Positions 12,771 through 22,369 of a stretch of 40,968 nt of DNA are shown here, piece by piece (within the stretch, counting starts at the first letter, position 1; every line of letters starts with the position of its first letter). The notes beneath the pieces are model-generated. The model was not told where the DNA came from, ran no database searches, and worked only from the letters and a program-made list of their open reading frames with translations. The DNA is taken from positions 1-40,968 of the forward strand of contig CAZAGO010000003.1 in assembly GCA_964485045.1 (NCBI GenBank), in the 5' to 3' direction. The position numbers and the translations under genes were made by a program. Source of the DNA: CAZAGO01 sp964485045 (GTDB taxonomy: Archaea > Nanobdellota > Nanobdellia > Pacearchaeales > GW2011-AR1).

Positions 12771-14255
12771 TCATTTTAATCTCCTTTCAATTTCTTTTTT
12801 TAATTCATCAGCCAAAAAGGGCTTTCCGTCAAATCTTAAAATTTTATTCTTGTCTTCAATAAGAATGCCTGTTTTTTCTCTTATTATCTCTCCCATTTGT
12901 CCAGTAGAATTATTTTCAATAAGAATAATTCTTCCTTTTAATTCATTTATAATCTCTTTTGGAAAGGGTTCAAGATATTTTATCTGAATAAATTTACAAT
13001 CCATTTCTTTAATAGAATCGATTATTGCTCCTTTGGTGGAACCCCAAGAAATTAAAACATTTTTACTTTGTTTTTTTCCATAGATTTCATATGGTGAAAA
13101 TTTTTTAGAATCCTTCTCAATAGTAATACTTTGCTTTATCCTTTCAATAATGTTTTTTTCCACAATTTTTGAATCTTCAGTTGCACTTCCAATAGAATCT
13201 TTCTCATAAGAATTATATCTTATTAATTTTGTTGACTTTTCAGATTTTGTTATTTTTGGTTTTCCTTTAATAGTATAGAAGCTTTCCGCAAGATGTTTAT
13301 CGCTCAAAATAATTACAGGAATTTTATATTTTTGAGAAAAATAAAAAGCTTGACTAGTCAATTCAATCGCTTCTTTTGGGCATCCTGGTGCTAAAACTAC
13401 TCTTGGAAATTCTCCATGTCCCGAATGTCTTGCTAAATGCAAGTCTCCCTGGCTCGTCCCTGTTGCTACTCCTGTTCCGGGTCCTGGACGTTGAGCTAAA
13501 TAAATAACTAATGGAATTTTTGCTTGCCCAGCCATGCTTAATCCTTCAGTCATTAAATCAAATCCTCCTCCAGAAGTGCCGACCATTGATTTTGCTCCGG
13601 TTGCAGCAGAACCTAAAGCAGCAATAATTACTGCAATTTCGTTCTCTAATTCAAATGTTTGAAAATTATGTTTTTTTTGTTTTTGAGCTAGTTCAGAGAG
13701 AACAGAAGTTGCTGGAGTCATAGGATAAGCATAGAACAAATCTATTCCAGATTCTATTGCTCCTTTTGAAATTCCTTGCCCTCCATTTATATAATCATAA
13801 TCGCTATTTGTTTGTTTTTTAAGAGGCTTCCAGATATTAGTTTCTTCAAATCCTTTTGTAGCTTCTTTTAAATTTTCTTGAAATCTATCCATACTCTTTA
13901 ATTCTTTTTTTAAATCTTCAAAATTTAAATCAAACATTTTAAAGAGAGCTCCAGCAAAGTACATATTTGCAGAATTTCCTTTCAAAATAATTCCTCCTTT
14001 TTTAAGGAATTTTTTATGCTTCTTTTCCGTATTTTCATCAAGAGCAACAATTATGTCTAATTCGGAATCATTGCTAAAAACTGGTTTCTCTGAAAAAGTT
14101 AGAACATTAGAATTATGCCCCCCTCTTATTAACGATTCATAATTTCTTGAACAAAAAACATAAAATCCTAATTTTATAAGAGCCTCTCCAAAACTGTGAG
14201 AAATTAGATTTGGACCACTTCCAGCAGCTCCACCAAATAAAATATTCAACCTCAT
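12771..14255 (-). CDS. korA: 2-oxoacid:ferredoxin oxidoreductase, fused gamma-alpha subunit
   Basis: The product has 494 residues. Residues 1-150 are the gamma domain (FGGAAGSGPNLISHSFGEAL, NYESLIRGGHNS). From about residue 155 the alpha domain follows (NGGQGISKGAI, AYPMTPATSVLSEL, MVGTSGGGFDLMTEGLSMAG, RPGPGTG, then a C-terminal transketolase-like domain with LEPFP). Together with the beta subunit it would oxidatively decarboxylate a 2-oxoacid to acyl-CoA with reduction of ferredoxin. The gamma-alpha fusion is the Kor/Vor-like arrangement. The gene starts 26 nt after a TATA box in the region divergent from mre11. Confidence 0.92.
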   Translation of the reverse strand: MRLNILFGGAAGSGPNLISHSFGEALIKLGFYVFCSRNYESLIRGGHNSNVLTFSEKPVFSNDSELDIIVALDENTEKKHKKFLKKGGIILKGNSANMYFAGALFKMFDLNFEDLKKELKSMDRFQENLKEATKGFEETNIWKPLKKQTNSDYDYINGGQGISKGAIESGIDLFYAYPMTPATSVLSELAQKQKKHNFQTFELENEIAVIIAALGSAATGAKSMVGTSGGGFDLMTEGLSMAGQAKIPLVIYLAQRPGPGTGVATGTSQGDLHLARHSGHGEFPRVVLAPGCPKEAIELTSQAFYFSQKYKIPVIILSDKHLAESFYTIKGKPKITKSEKSTKLIRYNSYEKDSIGSATEDSKIVEKNIIERIKQSITIEKDSKKFSPYEIYGKKQSKNVLISWGSTKGAIIDSIKEMDCKFIQIKYLEPFPKEIINELKGRIILIENNSTGQMGEIIREKTGILIEDKNKILRFDGKPFLADELKKEIERRLK

Positions 14256-14277
14256 TTTTATTATAAAACAAAATATT

Positions 14278-14285
14278 ATTTAAAA
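14278..14285 (-). promoter_or_regulatory. TATA box of korAB
   Basis: TTTTAAATAATA on the minus strand, about 26 nt before the korA ATG, implies a leaderless transcript. Confidence 0.5.
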
Positions 14286-14321
14286 CTATTCATTTTCTGT
14301 TGTTCTTTTTTTCTAATAATC

Positions 14322-14329
14322 TTTATATA
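14322..14329 (+). promoter_or_regulatory. TATA box of the mre11-rad50 operon
   Basis: CTTTATATAC lies about 48 nt before the mre11 ATG and gives a leader of about 22 nt. A T-rich tract and AGGGGAT follow. Confidence 0.5.
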
Positions 14330-14372
14330 CTTTGAGTTTTGTCTCTTTTTTAGGGGATTTTATACTATTAAT

Positions 14373-15533
14373 ATGACTAAATTTGCACATCTTGCAGACG
14401 TACATCTTGGAGGTTGGAAACAAAAGCCAATGCAGGATTTGAATTTTCAAGCATTTAGCGCAGCGGTTGATAAATGCATAGAATCAAAGTTAGATTTTAT
14501 TCTTATTTCTGGAGATTTATTTGATTCGGCTTATCCTCCTATAGAGATTTTAAAAGAGACTTTCGGGGAATTTAGAAAAATAAGTCAAGCAAAGATACCT
14601 TGTTTTATAATTGCAGGTTCTCATGATTATTCAGTTTCAGGAAAAACTTTTTTAGATGTTCTTGAAAAAGCAGGTTTTTGTAAAAACGTTGCAAATTTTG
14701 AAGAGAAAGATGATCACTTTTTACTTAATCCTACCGTTTATAAAAACGTTGCAATATATGGTTATCCTGGAAAAAAATCTGGATTAGAAGTTCCAGATTT
14801 AAAGAGGATAAAAATAAATGAAGCGCCAGGTTTTTTTAAGATTCTTATGCTTCATACTACTCTTGATAAAGCAAAAGGAACACTTCCAATAGATTCAGTG
14901 GAAGCAGATTCTCTTCCAGCATTTGATTATTATGCTATGGGGCATTTGCATATAGATTTTCTTTATCAGAATTTTGTTTATCCAGGGCCAGTTTTTCCAA
15001 ATAACTTTCAAGAATTAGAGGATTTGAATTGCGGAAGCTTTTATTTAGTCGATACAGAAACACCCTATCTTCTTAAAAAAATAGAAATAAAACTAAAAGA
15101 AGTTATCTCTTTTGAAATAGAAATTAATAATTCTCTTGAAGGAACAGAAAGAATAATTTCAGAGATAAGTAACAAAGATTTGGAAGATAAAATTGTTTTA
15201 TTAAGAGTAAAAGGTGAGCTTGAAAAAGGAAATATTTCAGACATAAAGTTTGCTCAAATTGAATCTTTTGTGAAACAAAAAAAGGCATATTTTTTATTAA
15301 GAAATACTCATGATTTGAATACAAAAGAAGTAGAACTTGAAATTGAAATCAAAAATTCTGAAAATATAGAAGAAGAGGTTATAGAGAAATACTCTTCTCA
15401 AAATCCTTCTGATTTTAATTTATTAATTCCAGAATTAATGAATATTCTTTCTCTTGAAAAGCAAGAAGGCGAGACTAATGAAACATTCGAAACTCGTCTA
15501 TTGGAAGGAGCAAAAAAAATTTTAGTTTTTTAA
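14373..15533 (+). CDS. mre11: DNA double-strand break repair nuclease Mre11
   Basis: The 386-residue product has the calcineurin-like phosphoesterase motifs in order: ADVHLGG (Asp9, His11), SGDLFD (Asp48), AGSHDYS (His84, Asp85), LMLHTT and MGHLH. These bind the two catalytic Mn ions. The usual GNHD is GSHD here, with Ser83 in place of Asn. The C-terminal part carries the capping domain and a Rad50-binding region. It processes DNA ends with Rad50, whose ATG lies 1 nt after this stop. HerA and NurA, often linked in archaea, are not in the window. Confidence 0.94.
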   Translation: MTKFAHLADVHLGGWKQKPMQDLNFQAFSAAVDKCIESKLDFILISGDLFDSAYPPIEILKETFGEFRKISQAKIPCFIIAGSHDYSVSGKTFLDVLEKAGFCKNVANFEEKDDHFLLNPTVYKNVAIYGYPGKKSGLEVPDLKRIKINEAPGFFKILMLHTTLDKAKGTLPIDSVEADSLPAFDYYAMGHLHIDFLYQNFVYPGPVFPNNFQELEDLNCGSFYLVDTETPYLLKKIEIKLKEVISFEIEINNSLEGTERIISEISNKDLEDKIVLLRVKGELEKGNISDIKFAQIESFVKQKKAYFLLRNTHDLNTKEVELEIEIKNSENIEEEVIEKYSSQNPSDFNLLIPELMNILSLEKQEGETNETFETRLLEGAKKILVF

Positions 15534-15534
15534 A

Positions 15535-17589
15535 ATGATTGTAAAAAAAATTTATCTTGAAAATATAAGAAGTTATGAAAAACAAGAAGTTGAGTTTCCA
15601 GAAGGGTCTATTCTTTTGTCTGGAGATGTCGGTTCTGGAAAAACTTCAATACTTCTAGGAATAGAATTTGCTCTTTTTGGGCTTCAGCCAGGACAGAGAG
15701 GTTCTTCTATTCTAAGAAATGGAGCAGAGGAAGGAAAAGTTATTTTAGAATTTGAGGTAGATGGAAAGATAGTTTCTGTTGAAAGAAATTTAAAAAGGGG
15801 AAAAACTGTTTCTCAAACTAATTGTTCTATTCAAGTAAATGGAGAAAAAAAAGAAATTTCGGTAACAGAATTAAAAAGCGAGATATTAGAAATTTTAAAT
15901 TATCCTAAGGAGTTTTCTAAAAAACAAAATGTTCTTTACAAATTTACAGTCTATACTCCTCAAGAAGAGATGAAACAAATTATTCTTCAAGATTCTGAAA
16001 CAAGAATGAATACCCTCAGGCATGTTTTTGGAATAGATCGATACAAAAGAATACTTGAAAATGCATCTACTCTTGCACTAAAAATAAGAGAGGAAAAGAG
16101 AGGAAAAGAAGCACTCATTTTGAATTTAGAGGAAAACAAATCAGAATTAATCACCAAGGAAAAAGAATTATCTTTAAAAGAAATAGATTTAGATTTATTT
16201 GAAGGAGATATTTTAGAGAAAAAGGAGACGAGAGAAGGAATACAGAAAGAGAAGGAAGAAGTTTATACTAAGATAGAAGAAAAAAGAAAACTTCAACAGG
16301 AAGTAGAAAAAACTAATCTAATGGTTTTGAATAAAAATAATTCTATATCAGAAAACGAAAGAATTCTTAGACAGTTGATTGCCCAAATAGAAGAAGCAGA
16401 GAAATTAAAGTTTGACGAATCAAAAATAAATACTATTAATAATTTTATCTCTGTAAAGAAAAAAGAAAAAGAAGAATTACAATCTTATCTTTTGGAAATA
16501 AATTCTCAGATTCATGTATTAAGAACAAAGAATGAGGAAAGTAGTTCTTTGCAGAATAAATTTTCAAGTTTAGAAATATGCCCAACTTGCCTTCAAAATG
16601 TAGATTCTGTTTATAGGGCAAATGTACTAAATAAGGTTCATTCAGATTTAGCTGAAAATAAAAAAAAGTTGAATTTATTCGAGGATGAAAAAAGTTCTCT
16701 TTTAGGAAGAATTCAATCAATAAATCTTGAGATTTCTCAAAATGAAAAAGAGTTAGATTCTCTAAAATTGCTTAAAATAAAACTTCAGAATATTCAAGAA
16801 AAAAGAGAAAGAGTAGAGGATATAAAAAAAATAAATTCTTTGTTAGAAAAAGATATAGGGCTTCTCACTCAGCATATTTCAACGCTCAAAAGTTCCGTTT
16901 TTGAATTATCTAAATTTGATTTACTTTTTGAAGTAAAAAATAAAGAATTGCAAGAAGCTATGAGCAAAGAAAGAGAATCAGAGATAAAAGCAGCGGAGTT
17001 AAGAAAAGAAATTTCTTTGTTTAAAATTCAGATAAAAAATTTAGAAGGCAAAATAAAAAAAACAGAAGAAATGAAGCTTCAGTTTAATTATCTTTCAGAG
17101 TTAGAAGAATGGATATCCAAGCAATTCATGCCTCTAATCATCTTTACTGAAAAGAGCGTTATGGTCAAATTAAAATCTAGTTTTTCAAAGTTCTTTCAAG
17201 AATGGTTTTCAATGCTAGTTTCGGATTCATTTAACGTTAGGCTTAGTGAAGATTTTACACCAATAATAGAACAGCAAGATTATGAAATTGATTATTCTTA
17301 TCTTTCTGGAGGAGAAAGAACGGCAATCGCTCTTGCATATCGTCTTGCATTAAATCAAATTATAAACTCTTTATTAAGTAAAATAAAAACGAGAGAATTA
17401 GTTATTCTTGATGAACCGACCGATGGGTTTTCAGAACAACAACTTGATAAAATGAGAGATGTTTTTCAGCAGTTGAATGTAAAACAATTAATTATTGTAA
17501 GCCATGAGCAAAAGATAGAAGGTTTTGTTCAAAATGTCTTAAGATTTAAAAAGGAAATGGGAGTTACCAAAAGAGAACTAATTGAATAA
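15535..17589 (+). CDS. rad50: DNA double-strand break repair ATPase Rad50
   Basis: An SMC-like ABC ATPase of 684 residues, small for Rad50 (commonly 850-1300). Walker A GDVGSGKTS is at 30-38. A coiled coil runs from about 175 to a zinc-hook CPTC at 349-352 and back to about 520. The ABC signature YLSGGERTAIAL is near 590, Walker B LVILDEPTDGFS is near 621-632, and VSHEQ contains the switch His. The hook lets two Rad50 molecules tether DNA ends. The shortened coiled coil means a short arm. It forms an operon with mre11 and the following aminopeptidase. Confidence 0.95.
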   Translation: MIVKKIYLENIRSYEKQEVEFPEGSILLSGDVGSGKTSILLGIEFALFGLQPGQRGSSILRNGAEEGKVILEFEVDGKIVSVERNLKRGKTVSQTNCSIQVNGEKKEISVTELKSEILEILNYPKEFSKKQNVLYKFTVYTPQEEMKQIILQDSETRMNTLRHVFGIDRYKRILENASTLALKIREEKRGKEALILNLEENKSELITKEKELSLKEIDLDLFEGDILEKKETREGIQKEKEEVYTKIEEKRKLQQEVEKTNLMVLNKNNSISENERILRQLIAQIEEAEKLKFDESKINTINNFISVKKKEKEELQSYLLEINSQIHVLRTKNEESSSLQNKFSSLEICPTCLQNVDSVYRANVLNKVHSDLAENKKKLNLFEDEKSSLLGRIQSINLEISQNEKELDSLKLLKIKLQNIQEKRERVEDIKKINSLLEKDIGLLTQHISTLKSSVFELSKFDLLFEVKNKELQEAMSKERESEIKAAELRKEISLFKIQIKNLEGKIKKTEEMKLQFNYLSELEEWISKQFMPLIIFTEKSVMVKLKSSFSKFFQEWFSMLVSDSFNVRLSEDFTPIIEQQDYEIDYSYLSGGERTAIALAYRLALNQIINSLLSKIKTRELVILDEPTDGFSEQQLDKMRDVFQQLNVKQLIIVSHEQKIEGFVQNVLRFKKEMGVTKRELIE

Positions 17590-17590
17590 A

Positions 17591-18667
17591 ATGGTTTTAG
17601 ATTTGAGAACAAGAAAGCTTGCAAAGCTTGTAGTAAATTATTCTGTTTTTGTAAAACCTGGAGAAAAGGTTATAATTTCTGGAGGCTCTGAATCTATTCC
17701 ATTCTTAGTTGAATTATACAAAGAAATAATTCTTCAAAAAGCACACCCTATTGTTAAAGTAGGATTACCTGATGTAACAGATTTCTTTTATAAGTATGCT
17801 ACAAAAGAGCAAATCAATAGATTTCCTGATGAATGGATGGATACAGTAAAAAAAGCACAAAAGTATATTGGAATAGACACAGAATTAAACACAAAACAAC
17901 TTACAAATTGTGATTCAAAAAAAATTATAGAGAGAGGAAAAGTAACACATCAAATTTCTAATTATATTTGTGATGAAAAAGAGAAGATAAGAAGATGTAC
18001 AACTGCTTATCCAGTAATCGCTCTTGCTCAAGAGGCAGAAATGTCCTTAACAGATTATGAAAATTTTGTTTATTCTGCATGTCTTCAGGATTGGAAGAAA
18101 TTAGGAAAGGAAATAGAAAATATAAGAAGAGTTTTTGAAAAAGGAAAAAAAGTTCATCTAAAAGGTGAAGGAGTTGACTTAAATTTTTCAATAGAGGGAA
18201 AAAATTGTGTTGCAGATAAGGGAGAAGAAAATATGCCAGGAGGAGAAGTTTTTATGGCTCCGGTTAGAGATAGCTTAAATGGATGGATAAAATTTGATTA
18301 TCCTGCTATTCGTTCTGGAAAAGAGGTTTCTGATATTTTTTTAAGATTTGAAAATGGGAAGGTTGTAGAATCAAATGGATCAAAAAATGAAGATTTCTTA
18401 AAACAAATGTTGAATACAGATGAGAATTCAAAATATGTAGGAGAGTTTGGAATAGGGTGTAATCCTAAAATAAATAAATTTACAAAAAATCTTCTATTTG
18501 ATGAAAAAATAGGAGGAACAATTCATCTTGCTTTAGGTGCAGCTTACAAGGAGAATGGAGGAGGGAATGATTCTGCAATACACTGGGATATTGTAAAAGA
18601 CATGAAAAAAGCCAAGATAATTCTAGATGGGAAGGTTATTCAGGAGAATGGAAAATGGAAAAATTAG
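17591..18667 (+). CDS. M29 family metal-dependent aminopeptidase
   Basis: A 358-residue thermophilic-aminopeptidase (AmpS/AmpT, M29) protein. Recognisable segments are VKPGEKVIISGG near the start, MPGGEVFMAPV with a metal-ligand Glu, VGEFGIGCNP with a second Glu, IGGTIHLALGAAY with a ligand His, and SAIHWDIV with His and Asp. It releases N-terminal residues from peptides, plausibly finishing proteasome products. I start at the ATG at 17591, just after the rad50 stop. A TTG at 17582 would add three residues and overlap rad50. The gene 70 nt downstream is the proteasome beta subunit. Confidence 0.92.
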   Translation: MVLDLRTRKLAKLVVNYSVFVKPGEKVIISGGSESIPFLVELYKEIILQKAHPIVKVGLPDVTDFFYKYATKEQINRFPDEWMDTVKKAQKYIGIDTELNTKQLTNCDSKKIIERGKVTHQISNYICDEKEKIRRCTTAYPVIALAQEAEMSLTDYENFVYSACLQDWKKLGKEIENIRRVFEKGKKVHLKGEGVDLNFSIEGKNCVADKGEENMPGGEVFMAPVRDSLNGWIKFDYPAIRSGKEVSDIFLRFENGKVVESNGSKNEDFLKQMLNTDENSKYVGEFGIGCNPKINKFTKNLLFDEKIGGTIHLALGAAYKENGGGNDSAIHWDIVKDMKKAKIILDGKVIQENGKWKN

Positions 18668-18678
18668 AAAACAAAACA

Positions 18679-18687
18679 TTTATAAAA
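18679..18687 (+). promoter_or_regulatory. TATA box of psmB
   Basis: ATTTATAAAAT lies about 55 nt before the psmB ATG, so the transcript would have a leader of about 30 nt, including a T-rich stretch. Confidence 0.5.
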
Positions 18688-18737
18688 TCTTTTTTTTATT
18701 ATCTTTTATCCAAAATAAGTGATTCTTTTGAAATAAA

Positions 18738-19397
18738 ATGGATGATGAATTAAAGAAGTCAATGCTGAAGACAGGAACAACTATCCTGGGAATTGTTTGT
18801 AAAGATGGAATTGTAATGGCTTCCGATAGGCAAGTTACTGCAGGAAATCTTGTTGTAAATAAAAACTTCCCTAAAACAAATAAAGTAAATGAATATATTT
18901 TAATCTCTTGGACTGGAGGAGTTGCTGATGCTCAAAGACTTTCTAAAGTTCTTTCAGCAGAATTAAAATTAAAAGAATTAAAATCTCGTTCAAGACCAAC
19001 CGTAAGGCAAGCTGCCAATTTAGTTTCTGCAATAACTTATTCGAGTATAAGACAACCAACAATGATACAGAATATTGTTGGAACTTTAATAGCAGGAATT
19101 AATGAAGATGGAACATCGGAATTGTATACTATAGAACCAGCAGGAAGTATAATAAGAGTTGAAGATTATGATGCTAATTTTGGAAGCGGTATGCCATATG
19201 TTTTAGGATTTCTTGAAAGACAATACAAGAAAGGAATAAGCGTAGAAGAAGGAATAGAGTTGGCAAAAGAATCCTTAAAGAGTTCAACTCAAAGAGATAT
19301 AGGCAGCGGATATGGAATAGATATTTATTCTATTACAAAAGACGGAATTAAAAAAGTCGTGACTCAGGAGATTAATCCAGAATATAGGGATCAATAA
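18738..19397 (+). CDS. psmB: Proteasome subunit beta (catalytic)
   Basis: The 219-residue precursor has a 13-residue propeptide ending in KTG, then Thr14, which becomes the N-terminal nucleophile (TTILG). In mature numbering Thr1, Asp17 (residue 30) and Lys33 (residue 46) of the active site are all present, as are FGSGMPYVLG and QRDIGSG. Beta subunits form the two inner rings of the 20S core and do the proteolysis. It is followed 17 nt later by aCPSF1, a common archaeal pairing, and encoded away from psmA. Confidence 0.97.
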   Translation: MDDELKKSMLKTGTTILGIVCKDGIVMASDRQVTAGNLVVNKNFPKTNKVNEYILISWTGGVADAQRLSKVLSAELKLKELKSRSRPTVRQAANLVSAITYSSIRQPTMIQNIVGTLIAGINEDGTSELYTIEPAGSIIRVEDYDANFGSGMPYVLGFLERQYKKGISVEEGIELAKESLKSSTQRDIGSGYGIDIYSITKDGIKKVVTQEINPEYRDQ

Positions 19398-19414
19398 TCA
19401 TACTAAATCTTAAA

Positions 19415-21298
19415 ATGAATATTCTAGAAACGATAAAAGAGAAGCTTGGACAGAAAATAACTGAAGATTGCTTCGAAAGTGCAAATATTGTTCTTTATAC
19501 TGATAATGAGAAATTTTTCAAAGAGGGAGAATCAAAAGTAAAAGAAATAGTAAATGAGATTAAAAAGAGGATAGAATTAAGGGCAGATCAAAAAATACTT
19601 ATGGAACAATCCGAAGCTGAAAAAAAAATAAGAAGCATTGTTCCAGAAGAAGCCGAAATAACAGAAATTATATTTGATATTCAAAGAAGTATAGTTGTAA
19701 TAGAAGCAAAAAAACCAGGAATGGTTATTGGAAAGCAAGGTTCAATTCTTGAAGAGATAAAAAAAGCAACTCTTTGGGTTCCTCAGGTTCAGCGTTCTCC
19801 TGCAATAAAAAGCCAAATTACCGAGAGTATAAGAGAGGTTCTTTATGCTAATAATAATTACAGAAGAAAATTTTTACATTCTATAGGAGAAAAGATATAC
19901 AGAGAGTGGAATCCTGAAAAAGTGGAAGAGTGGGTTAGATTAACTTTTTTGGGAGGGGCAAGGCAAGTTGGAAGAAGCTGTATACTCCTTCAAACTCCAA
20001 ATTCAAAAATACTCCTAGATTGTGGAATAGATGTTGCTTCACAAGGGCAAGATAAATTCCCTTATCTTGATGTATCAGAATTTGACATATCCCAATTAGA
20101 TGCAGTTATAATAAGTCATGCACATCTAGATCATGTAGGTTTGCTTCCTTATCTGTATAAGATGGGTTATAAGGGCCCAGTTTATATGACTCCTCCTACA
20201 AGAGATATTGCCGCGCTTCTTTCTTTAGATTTTATTGGTGTAGCTTATAAACAAGCAGCAAGTCCTCTTTTCGGTTCAACAGATATAAAAGAAATGGTGA
20301 AACATAGCGTATGTATTGGGTACAATGAAGTGACTGATGTTACTTCTGATATAAGATTAACTTTTTATAATTCTGGACATGTTTTAGGAGGAGCAATGGT
20401 TCATTTAAATATTGGAAATGGATTACATAATTTTCTTTATACAGGAGATTTCAAGTACGGAAATTCAAGATTATTAGATCCAGCAGTAAATATTTTTTCT
20501 CGTGTTGAATCGGTTCTTGCCGAATCTACTTATGGGGCAAAAGAAGATGTTCTTAATTCAAGAGCTAAATCTGAAGAAGAATTAGTATCAATATTAAATA
20601 AAGCTATTTTAAGAAAGGGAAAAGTTTTGATTCCAGAGTTAGGATTAGGAAGAGCACAAGAAACAATGCTTGTTCTTGAAGATGCAATGAATTCTGGAAA
20701 ATTAGAGAAAGTTCCGATATATATAGACGGAATGATATGGGATATTAATGCAATACATACAGCATATCCTGATTTTTTAAGTTCAAAAGTAAGATCACTT
20801 GTTTTTCAGGATAAAAATCCTTTTGTTTCTGAAGTTTTTTCAAGGGTAGGTTCTTTTCAAGAAAGAAAAAAAGTTGTAGAGGGGGGGCCTTGTATTGTTT
20901 TGGCAACTTCTGGTATGCTTATGGGAGGAGCATCTGTAGAATACTTCAGAGAGTTTGCAGGAAATGAAAATAATGCACTGGTTTTTATATGTTATCAAGG
21001 AGTTAATTCTCTTGGAAGACAAGTTCAGGAAGGAGAAAAAGAAATAAAAATGAATGTAGATGGAAAAGAAGAAATAATCAAAGTAAACTTAGAGATTCAT
21101 ACTCTAAAAGATTTTTCTGCACACTCTGGAAGAAATGAGCTTGTGTCTTTTTTTAATAATATAAGACCAAAACCAAAAAGGATAATGCTTAATCATGGAG
21201 AAGTTTCAAAATCTTTAGATTTATCTTCTGCTTTGTATAAACTTAATAGGGTTGAAACAAATGTTCCAAGAACTCTTGAGACTTTAAGATTAAGGTAA
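19415..21298 (+). CDS. fttA: aCPSF1/FttA: KH, metallo-beta-lactamase and beta-CASP ribonuclease
   Basis: The product has 627 residues. Residues 1-150 hold two KH-like domains, the second with GMVIGKQGS. The metallo-beta-lactamase motif HAHLDH is at 235-240, with NSGHVLGG and LYTGDFK following, a beta-CASP domain with IPELGLGRAQE and LATSGMLMGG, and the C-terminal DFSAHSGR and LNHGE motifs. aCPSF1 is the archaeal homologue of the cleavage factor CPSF73 and mediates transcription termination by cutting nascent U-rich RNA. A run of seven G at 20881-20887 falls inside the coding frame without breaking it. Confidence 0.96.
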   Translation: MNILETIKEKLGQKITEDCFESANIVLYTDNEKFFKEGESKVKEIVNEIKKRIELRADQKILMEQSEAEKKIRSIVPEEAEITEIIFDIQRSIVVIEAKKPGMVIGKQGSILEEIKKATLWVPQVQRSPAIKSQITESIREVLYANNNYRRKFLHSIGEKIYREWNPEKVEEWVRLTFLGGARQVGRSCILLQTPNSKILLDCGIDVASQGQDKFPYLDVSEFDISQLDAVIISHAHLDHVGLLPYLYKMGYKGPVYMTPPTRDIAALLSLDFIGVAYKQAASPLFGSTDIKEMVKHSVCIGYNEVTDVTSDIRLTFYNSGHVLGGAMVHLNIGNGLHNFLYTGDFKYGNSRLLDPAVNIFSRVESVLAESTYGAKEDVLNSRAKSEEELVSILNKAILRKGKVLIPELGLGRAQETMLVLEDAMNSGKLEKVPIYIDGMIWDINAIHTAYPDFLSSKVRSLVFQDKNPFVSEVFSRVGSFQERKKVVEGGPCIVLATSGMLMGGASVEYFREFAGNENNALVFICYQGVNSLGRQVQEGEKEIKMNVDGKEEIIKVNLEIHTLKDFSAHSGRNELVSFFNNIRPKPKRIMLNHGEVSKSLDLSSALYKLNRVETNVPRTLETLRLR

Positions 21299-21305
21299 GT
21301 TATAA

Positions 21306-21313
21306 TTTAAATA
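21306..21313 (+). promoter_or_regulatory. Candidate TATA box of the presenilin-like gene
   Basis: ATTTAAATAC lies about 40 nt before the ATG at 21350, just after the aCPSF1 stop, suggesting an independent transcript with a short leader. Confidence 0.35.
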
Positions 21314-21349
21314 CTTCTTTTTATTATTTTTAATAATCTAAATAGAAAA

Positions 21350-22294
21350 ATGAAGCATACAATAAAAATAACGGTAATACTTCTTTTAATGTTCGTAATA
21401 ACACAATTTATAGGGCTTCTAGTTATTTATGCAAATCCTTTGAAAGTAGATTCTATTTCATCAGAAGGAGAAATAGAGGAAGTTGCAAATCCGTATTTAG
21501 AATGGATTATTCCTATGGAAGCAAAGACCAGCACAGATTTTATTTCTTTTTTTACTCAAATAATTCTTGCTTTTATTCTTGCAATAGGAATTCTTTTTTT
21601 TCTAATGAAGTTCAAAATGGAAATCTTTTTGAAAGGATGGTTTTTTCTTGTAATTACTATTGCCCTTTTTCTCACTTTTTTAGCATTTGAGAAAATAGTT
21701 CCATTTGTTATTGATTTGAAACTAGCCATAGTTTTAGCAGCATTTTTTGCACTATCTTTTTCTTATTTAAAGACTTATAAAAGAGGAATTTTTGTGCATA
21801 ATTTTACAGAAGTTTTAATTTATCCAGGAATTTCTGTGATATTTGTTTCTATTTTAAATATATATACGATTATAGGTCTGCTTTTGCTTATTTCTCTATA
21901 TGATGCTTGGGCTGTTTGGAAATCAGGGATAATGCAAAAAATGGCAAAGTATCAGATGAATAAATTAAATATTTTTTCTGGATTTTTTATTCCCTACCTT
22001 TCTAAAAAAGTAAAAGCTAAAATAAAAGAATTGAGAAAAAAGAAGTCAAAAAATAAAATAAAAGTTAATGTGGCTATTCTTGGAGGGGGGGATGTAGTCT
22101 TTCCAATAATTACTTCAGGAGTAGTAATGAAGAGTTTTGGTTTTATTCCAGCACTCTTCGTAATCCTTGGAGCAACTCTCGGATTATCTTATTTACTTTT
22201 CTTTGCAGAAAAAAAGAAATTTTATCCAGCAATGCCTTTTATAACTGTGGGAATATTGCTCTGTTTGAGTCTTTCCTGGTTAATTTTAGCCTAA
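21350..22294 (+). CDS. Presenilin/signal-peptide-peptidase-like intramembrane aspartyl protease (A22)
   Basis: A 314-residue polytopic membrane protein with about eight or nine hydrophobic segments. The three hallmark motifs are present: YD in ISLYDAWAVW (Asp185), GxGD in ILGGGDVVFP (Asp248), and a PAL-like PAMPF near residue 294. These define the GxGD proteases, which cleave transmembrane helices. Between the YD and GxGD segments is a basic cytoplasmic loop rich in Lys. Archaeal homologues exist (the PSH type), but physiological substrates are largely unknown. Candidate substrates here are the pilin-like or single-pass surface proteins; that is inference. Confidence 0.88.
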   Translation: MKHTIKITVILLLMFVITQFIGLLVIYANPLKVDSISSEGEIEEVANPYLEWIIPMEAKTSTDFISFFTQIILAFILAIGILFFLMKFKMEIFLKGWFFLVITIALFLTFLAFEKIVPFVIDLKLAIVLAAFFALSFSYLKTYKRGIFVHNFTEVLIYPGISVIFVSILNIYTIIGLLLLISLYDAWAVWKSGIMQKMAKYQMNKLNIFSGFFIPYLSKKVKAKIKELRKKKSKNKIKVNVAILGGGDVVFPIITSGVVMKSFGFIPALFVILGATLGLSYLLFFAEKKKFYPAMPFITVGILLCLSLSWLILA

Positions 22295-22369
22295 GAATTA
22301 ATTCTAATACTTGTTATTCATAAAACACTATTAAATGTTCTCACTATTAGAAGGTAACAAAACATAAGA

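Noticed and set aside
20881..20887. Possible frameshift at a run of seven G in aCPSF1
   Set aside because: The reading frame and the conserved SGMLMGG motif continue correctly on both sides of the run.
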